Positions 60,555 to 64,000 of a stretch of DNA of 64,000 nucleotides are shown here, in pieces. Below the pieces are notes generated by a model. It saw nothing but the letters and a program-made list of their open reading frames with translations. It was not told where the DNA came from and made no database searches. The DNA is from Oscillospiraceae bacterium (lineage in GTDB: Bacteria > Bacillota > Clostridia > Oscillospirales > Acutalibacteraceae). Where the stretch lies: contig SVOI01000001.1 in NCBI GenBank assembly GCA_015066465.1, positions 1-64,000 on the forward strand, in the 5' to 3' direction. The position numbers and the translations under genes are program-made. Position 1 is the first letter of the stretch; each line of letters begins with the position of its first letter.

Positions 60555-60568
60555 CGAACATTTGTGCG
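60555..60568 (+). promoter_or_regulatory. Candidate LexA/SOS box of recA
   Basis: CGAACATTTGTGCG matches the Gram-positive SOS box CGAAC-N4-GTTCG with one mismatch in the right half. Its place just after the predicted transcription start fits LexA repression. No lexA gene is in the window. Confidence 0.55.
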
Positions 60569-60614
60569 AACAAATAACGAAAAATATACATTTACATATT
60601 AAGGAGAAACTCAG

Positions 60615-61724
60615 ATGGCAGAAAAAATGGATAACAAAAGTAAAGCTTTAGAAATGGCGTTAGGTCAGATTGAAAAAAGTTTTGGTAAGGGTGCAATTAT
60701 GCGCCTCGGCGAAAATGCTTCTATGACAGTTGAAGCAATTTCAACAGGTTCAATTTCACTTGACGTTGCAACAGGTATCGGCGGTCTTCCAAGAGGTAGA
60801 ATTATTGAGATTTATGGTCCTGAAAGTTCTGGTAAAACAACTCTTGCACTTCACGTTGTTGCTGAAGCACAAAAATTGGGTGGCGATGCAGCGTTTATTG
60901 ATGCTGAACACGCTCTTGACCCTGTTTACGCTGCGGCTTTAGGTGTAGATATTGATTCTCTTTTAGTTTCTCAACCGGACGATGGTGAGCAGGCATTAGA
61001 AATTACAGAGCATCTTGCTCGTTCTGGTGCACTTGACGTTATTGTTGTTGACTCAGTTGCAGCACTCGTTCCAAAGGCTGAAATTGAGGGCGAAATGGGT
61101 GACTCTCACGTTGGTCTCCACGCTCGTCTTATGTCACAGGCTTTAAGAAAATTAACAGGTGCAGTTGCAAAATCAAATACAGTTATTATTTTCATTAACC
61201 AGCTTCGTGAAAAGGTTGGCGTTATGTATGGTAACCCAGAGGTTACAACTGGTGGTCGTGCACTTAAGTTCTATTCATCAATCCGTATTGACGTAAGAAG
61301 AGTTGAACAGTTAAAAGGTGCTGGTAACGAGTTTATTGGTTCTCGCACAAGAGCAAAAATTGTTAAAAATAAAGTTTCACCACCATTCAAAGAGGCTGAA
61401 TTTGATATTATGTATGGTCAGGGTATTTCTAAAGATGGCGAAATTCTTGACCTCGCTGTTAAAATGGAAATTATCAGAAAAAGCGGTGCATGGTTCTACT
61501 ATGGTGAGGAAAGACTCGGTCAGGGTAGAGATAACGTTAAAGAATATATCCGCAATACTCCTGAGTTTGCAGATGATATTGAAAAGCAGGTTCGTGAAAA
61601 ATTAAAAGAAATGATGTCTGCAAAAAATCCTATTGCAAGGGCTGCGGCACCAACTCCTGCAAGTGAACCTGTAACCAAAGAAAAGGCAAAAGCAAAAATT
61701 GATATTGCTGTAGATGAAGATTGA
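60615..61724 (+). CDS. recA: Recombinase RecA
   Basis: A 369-residue RecA, the DNA strand-exchange ATPase that also activates LexA cleavage. Walker A is GPESSGKTT (residues 68-76), [22 protein letters not shown] is the Walker B to L1 region, and [29 protein letters not shown] contains loop L2. The C-terminal tail is Ala/Lys-rich and ends acidic, as usual. AAGGAG precedes the ATG. recX follows 12 bases later. Confidence 0.98.
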   Translation: MAEKMDNKSKALEMALGQIEKSFGKGAIMRLGENASMTVEAISTGSISLDVATGIGGLPRGRIIEIYGPESSGKTTLALHVVAEAQKLGGDAAFIDAEHALDPVYAAALGVDIDSLLVSQPDDGEQALEITEHLARSGALDVIVVDSVAALVPKAEIEGEMGDSHVGLHARLMSQALRKLTGAVAKSNTVIIFINQLREKVGVMYGNPEVTTGGRALKFYSSIRIDVRRVEQLKGAGNEFIGSRTRAKIVKNKVSPPFKEAEFDIMYGQGISKDGEILDLAVKMEIIRKSGAWFYYGEERLGQGRDNVKEYIRNTPEFADDIEKQVREKLKEMMSAKNPIARAAAPTPASEPVTKEKAKAKIDIAVDED

Positions 61725-61736
61725 TAAGGGTTTAAT

Positions 61737-62357
61737 ATGATAATTAAATCAAAAGCCGGTAACGGCAATAAGATACACGTTTATATTGATAACGAATATG
61801 TCCTTACTGTTTATGATGACTATTGGCATCAAAATGGGTTTAAGGATGGCGAAACCATAACAGAAGAAGAGCTTGCTTCCTTAAAAGAGGAGGCAGGCTT
61901 TCGCCTTGCTTATGAGAAGGGTTTAGATTATTTAACAAGGCGTTCTTATGCAAAAAAAGAGCTTTTTTATAAATTAAAAACAAAATATGGCGATGAAGCT
62001 TCAGAAAGGGCAATAGAAAAGCTTTCATATTTTGGGTACCTTAATGACGAAGAGTTTGCTAAGATGTATGCAAAACATCTTTTAGAAACGAAAAAATTCG
62101 ACATAAGGCGTATTTCTACAGAGCTTAAACTCAAAGGAATTGACCGAGAAATTATAGAAAATGTTACGAAAACTCTTGACAACGAGCCAATTCAGCGTAT
62201 TATAGAAATGTTAAGCACAAAATTTTCTAATGGCTTTAAAGATGAAAAGACAAAAAAGCGTTTTATTGCAAAGCTTCAGCGAATGGGTTATTCGTGGAGT
62301 GACATAAAATCTGCTTTTTCTGAATATGAAATTGATATAATTGACAATGATTTCTGA
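61737..62357 (+). CDS. recX: RecA regulator RecX
   Basis: A 206-residue RecX, a helical-repeat modulator of RecA filaments. AYEKGLDYLTRRSYAKKELFYKLKTKYGDEASERAIEKLSYFGYLNDEEFAKMYAKHLLE is the standard first repeat; later repeats include RISTELKLKGIDREII and KKRFIAKLQRMGYSWSDIKSAF. The N-terminal extension of about 55 residues is common in Firmicutes. Located next to recA as in many bacteria. Confidence 0.92.
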   Translation: MIIKSKAGNGNKIHVYIDNEYVLTVYDDYWHQNGFKDGETITEEELASLKEEAGFRLAYEKGLDYLTRRSYAKKELFYKLKTKYGDEASERAIEKLSYFGYLNDEEFAKMYAKHLLETKKFDIRRISTELKLKGIDREIIENVTKTLDNEPIQRIIEMLSTKFSNGFKDEKTKKRFIAKLQRMGYSWSDIKSAFSEYEIDIIDNDF

Positions 62358-62375
62358 TAATTACGAGGTGTAAAA

Positions 62376-63701
62376 ATGGCAAAAACAGTCGGTATGATAA
62401 GTCTTGGTTGTCCTAAAAATCAGGTGGATGCAGAAATAATGCTTAAAAAGTTGGTTGATGCAGGCTATATTCTTGTTGACGAAGCAGAAAAGGCAGACGT
62501 AGTTATAGTTAATACCTGTGCATTTATTGAGGATTCTAAAAAAGAGTCTATTGATAGCATTTTAGAAATGATTGACTATAAAGAAGATGGACTTTTAAAA
62601 AGAGTTGTTGTAACAGGCTGTATGGCACAGCGTTATGCGGATGAAATTTTCTCTGAAATTCCTGAAGTAGATGCAGTAATTGGTATCGGTGCAAACGATG
62701 ATATTGTTAAAGCTTGTGACGCTGTTTTAGATGGTGAACAATATTCAGCTTTCCCGGATAAAGAGAATATGCCACTTGAAGGTGGTAGAATTTTAAGCAC
62801 ACCAGAGTATTTTGCATATTTAAGAATTGCAGATGGTTGCTCAAACTGTTGCTCTTACTGTGCAATTCCATCTATCCGCGGTAAATTCAGAAGCCGTAAA
62901 ATAGAAGATGTTTTAGATGAAGCAAAGGCACTTACAGAAAAGGGCGTTAAAGAATTAATTTTAATAGCGCAGGATACAACACGCTATGGTGAAGACCTTT
63001 ATGGTGAATTAAAGCTACCAGAGCTTTTAGATGAACTTAATAAATTAGAAAATTTAAAATGGATAAGACTTCTTTATTGTTATCCAGAAAGAATCACTGA
63101 CGAATTAATTGACGCAATTAACAGAAACGAAAAAGTTTGTCATTATATTGATATGCCAATGCAACACGTAAGTGGCAGGATTTTAAAATCAATGAATCGT
63201 CCTGGCAACAGAGACTCTTTAACTGCATTAATCAATAAATTGAGAGAAAAAATTGAGGATGTTGTAATAAGAACAACATTTATTACGGGCTTCCCAGGTG
63301 AAACAGAAGAGGATTTTACAGCTCTTTCAGAATTTGTTAATGAGATGAAGTTAGACAGAGTTGGTTGCTTCGCTTATTCAAGAGAAGAAAATACCCCAGC
63401 TTATGACTTGCCAGAACAGATTGAAAAAGAAGTTGCTTTAGACAGAGCAGATATAATAATGGAGCAACAATACAGAATAAATGACGAAAAGCAAGAAGCA
63501 TTTATGGGTAAAACTTATGACGTAATTGTTGACGGCTACGACACATATTCTGACAGTTACTTTGGCAGAACTTATATGGATGCACCTGAAATTGATAATA
63601 ATATAGTTTTCACATCAGGCTACGAAATAGAAGTTGGCGAAATTGTTCCTGTTGAAATTTTTGACAAGGATGAATATTCGCTTATAGGAGAAGCAGTATG
63701 A
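62376..63701 (+). CDS. rimO: Ribosomal protein S12 methylthiotransferase RimO
   Basis: A 441-residue radical-SAM methylthiotransferase that modifies an aspartate of S12. The N-terminal domain has three cluster cysteines in SLGCPKNQVDAE, VNTCAFIEDS and VTGCMAQRY. The radical SAM cluster is C155-x3-C159-x2-C162 in DGCSNCCSYCAIPSIRGKFRSR, and the last about 65 residues form the TRAM domain. SLGCPKNQVDAE is the RimO rather than the MiaB form. The stop overlaps the pgsA start. Confidence 0.96.
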   Translation: MAKTVGMISLGCPKNQVDAEIMLKKLVDAGYILVDEAEKADVVIVNTCAFIEDSKKESIDSILEMIDYKEDGLLKRVVVTGCMAQRYADEIFSEIPEVDAVIGIGANDDIVKACDAVLDGEQYSAFPDKENMPLEGGRILSTPEYFAYLRIADGCSNCCSYCAIPSIRGKFRSRKIEDVLDEAKALTEKGVKELILIAQDTTRYGEDLYGELKLPELLDELNKLENLKWIRLLYCYPERITDELIDAINRNEKVCHYIDMPMQHVSGRILKSMNRPGNRDSLTALINKLREKIEDVVIRTTFITGFPGETEEDFTALSEFVNEMKLDRVGCFAYSREENTPAYDLPEQIEKEVALDRADIIMEQQYRINDEKQEAFMGKTYDVIVDGYDTYSDSYFGRTYMDAPEIDNNIVFTSGYEIEVGEIVPVEIFDKDEYSLIGEAV

Positions 63702-64000
63702 AAATGAATGTACCAAATCAATTGACAATAGTAAGAATAGTTCTTACACCAATATTTCTTGCATTATTTTTAGCAGATATTCCACATCATTTTTTAATAG
63801 GCTTAATTGTATTCGCAGTTGGTGCAATTACAGATTTTCTTGATGGTAAAATTGCAAGAAAAAATAATATTGTTACCGTTTTCGGTCAATTAGCGGACCC
63901 TGTTGCCGATAAAATTCTCACAACTGCGGCGCTCTTAGCGTTTATGCAATTTGGGCTTTGCAATATCTGGATAATTATGATAGTATTATTAAGAGAATTT
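63698..64000 (+). CDS. pgsA: CDP-diacylglycerol-glycerol-3-phosphate 3-phosphatidyltransferase, N-terminal part
   Basis: The gene starts at ATG 63698 (ATGA overlap with rimO; ATG 63704 is an alternative) and leaves the window after about 101 codons. NQLTIVRIVLTPIFLALFLAD is the first membrane helix as in PgsA. The CDP-alcohol phosphotransferase motif is complete: DG-x2-AR-x8-G-x3-D-x3-D in DFLDGKIARKNN ... GQLADPVADK. It makes phosphatidylglycerol phosphate at the membrane. The rimO-pgsA order is common in Firmicutes. Confidence 0.93.
   Translation, partial: MKMNVPNQLTIVRIVLTPIFLALFLADIPHHFLIGLIVFAVGAITDFLDGKIARKNNIVTVFGQLADPVADKILTTAALLAFMQFGLCNIWIIMIVLLREF

Noticed and set aside
60460-60651. 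63-codon frame upstream of and overlapping recA
   Set aside because: It runs through the recA promoter and SOS box, lacks a ribosome site and is out of frame with recA.
1-64000. tRNA, rRNA, CRISPR arrays, IS elements, integrases and metabolite riboswitches
   Set aside because: None was recognised on either strand; the only mobile-looking sequence is the non-coding element at 33894-34170.

Overview
The window is AT-rich DNA from a Gram-positive bacterium, most likely a gut member of the Clostridia (Oscillospiraceae/Ruminococcaceae type). Supporting signs are strong AGGAGG-type ribosome sites, a four-cysteine zinc-ribbon L28, a CGAAC-N4-GTTCG-like SOS box before recA, a BspA-type leucine-rich protein ending in a dockerin, and cytosolic glycosidases for host or plant glycans. 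No rRNA, tRNA, CRISPR array, transposase or integrase was seen.

Layout. (1) 1-3354: end of a GPH-type sugar symporter, a membrane protein with a HEYGH motif, a PI-PLC-like protein and a GH4 alpha-galactosidase. (2) 3729-27599: a long plus-strand polysaccharide operon behind a promoter at 3559-3587. It carries a 4,6-dehydratase, a PglC-like priming transferase, several glycosyltransferases, a TupA-like ATP-grasp enzyme, an EpsG-type polymerase, a flippase and sugar-nucleotide pathways for UDP-GalNAcA, a dTDP-3-acetamido-3,6-dideoxyhexose, UDP-GlcA and UDP-GalA. A galacturonokinase-like kinase with its nucleotidyltransferase closes the operon. (3) 27625-33897: a second unit opened by a combined terminator/promoter, with a DUF115/MptE-like protein, a second flippase, a CMP-sugar synthetase, a DRE-TIM aldolase, a broken TPP enzyme and a KdsC-like phosphatase. 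It is the best candidate for an undescribed CMP-activated sugar pathway. (4) 33894-34170: a MITE-like inverted-repeat element. (5) 34196-38730: a third unit opened by a second copy of the terminator/promoter module, with a WbaP-like priming transferase, a GT4, a Wzy-like protein and a GT32.

(6) 38788-50071: mixed genes including a DUF896 protein, two Gfo/Idh/MocA oxidoreductases, a phosphoesterase, a GH20 hexosaminidase, a two-component system, an RNA methyltransferase, a lipid kinase and an acyltransferase. (7) 50133-52751: a divergent XRE repressor/operator module controlling a small HTH protein, an RCC1-repeat lipoprotein, a zinc-ribbon membrane protein and a Ser/Gly/Tyr-rich peptide. (8) 53045-56338: sialidase, then cysK and cysE. 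(9) 56384-60341, minus strand: an XRE plus membrane protein pair, a dockerin/LRR protein with a small partner, and rpmB. (10) 60515-64000: recA (with SOS box), recX, rimO and the start of pgsA.

The polysaccharide region shows decay: a nonsense codon in an acyltransferase, an out-of-frame deletion in a TPP enzyme and a GT2 remnant. This fits a surface-glycan locus under diversifying exchange. The GH4, GH20 and GH33 enzymes all lack signal peptides, so glycans seem to be imported before hydrolysis.
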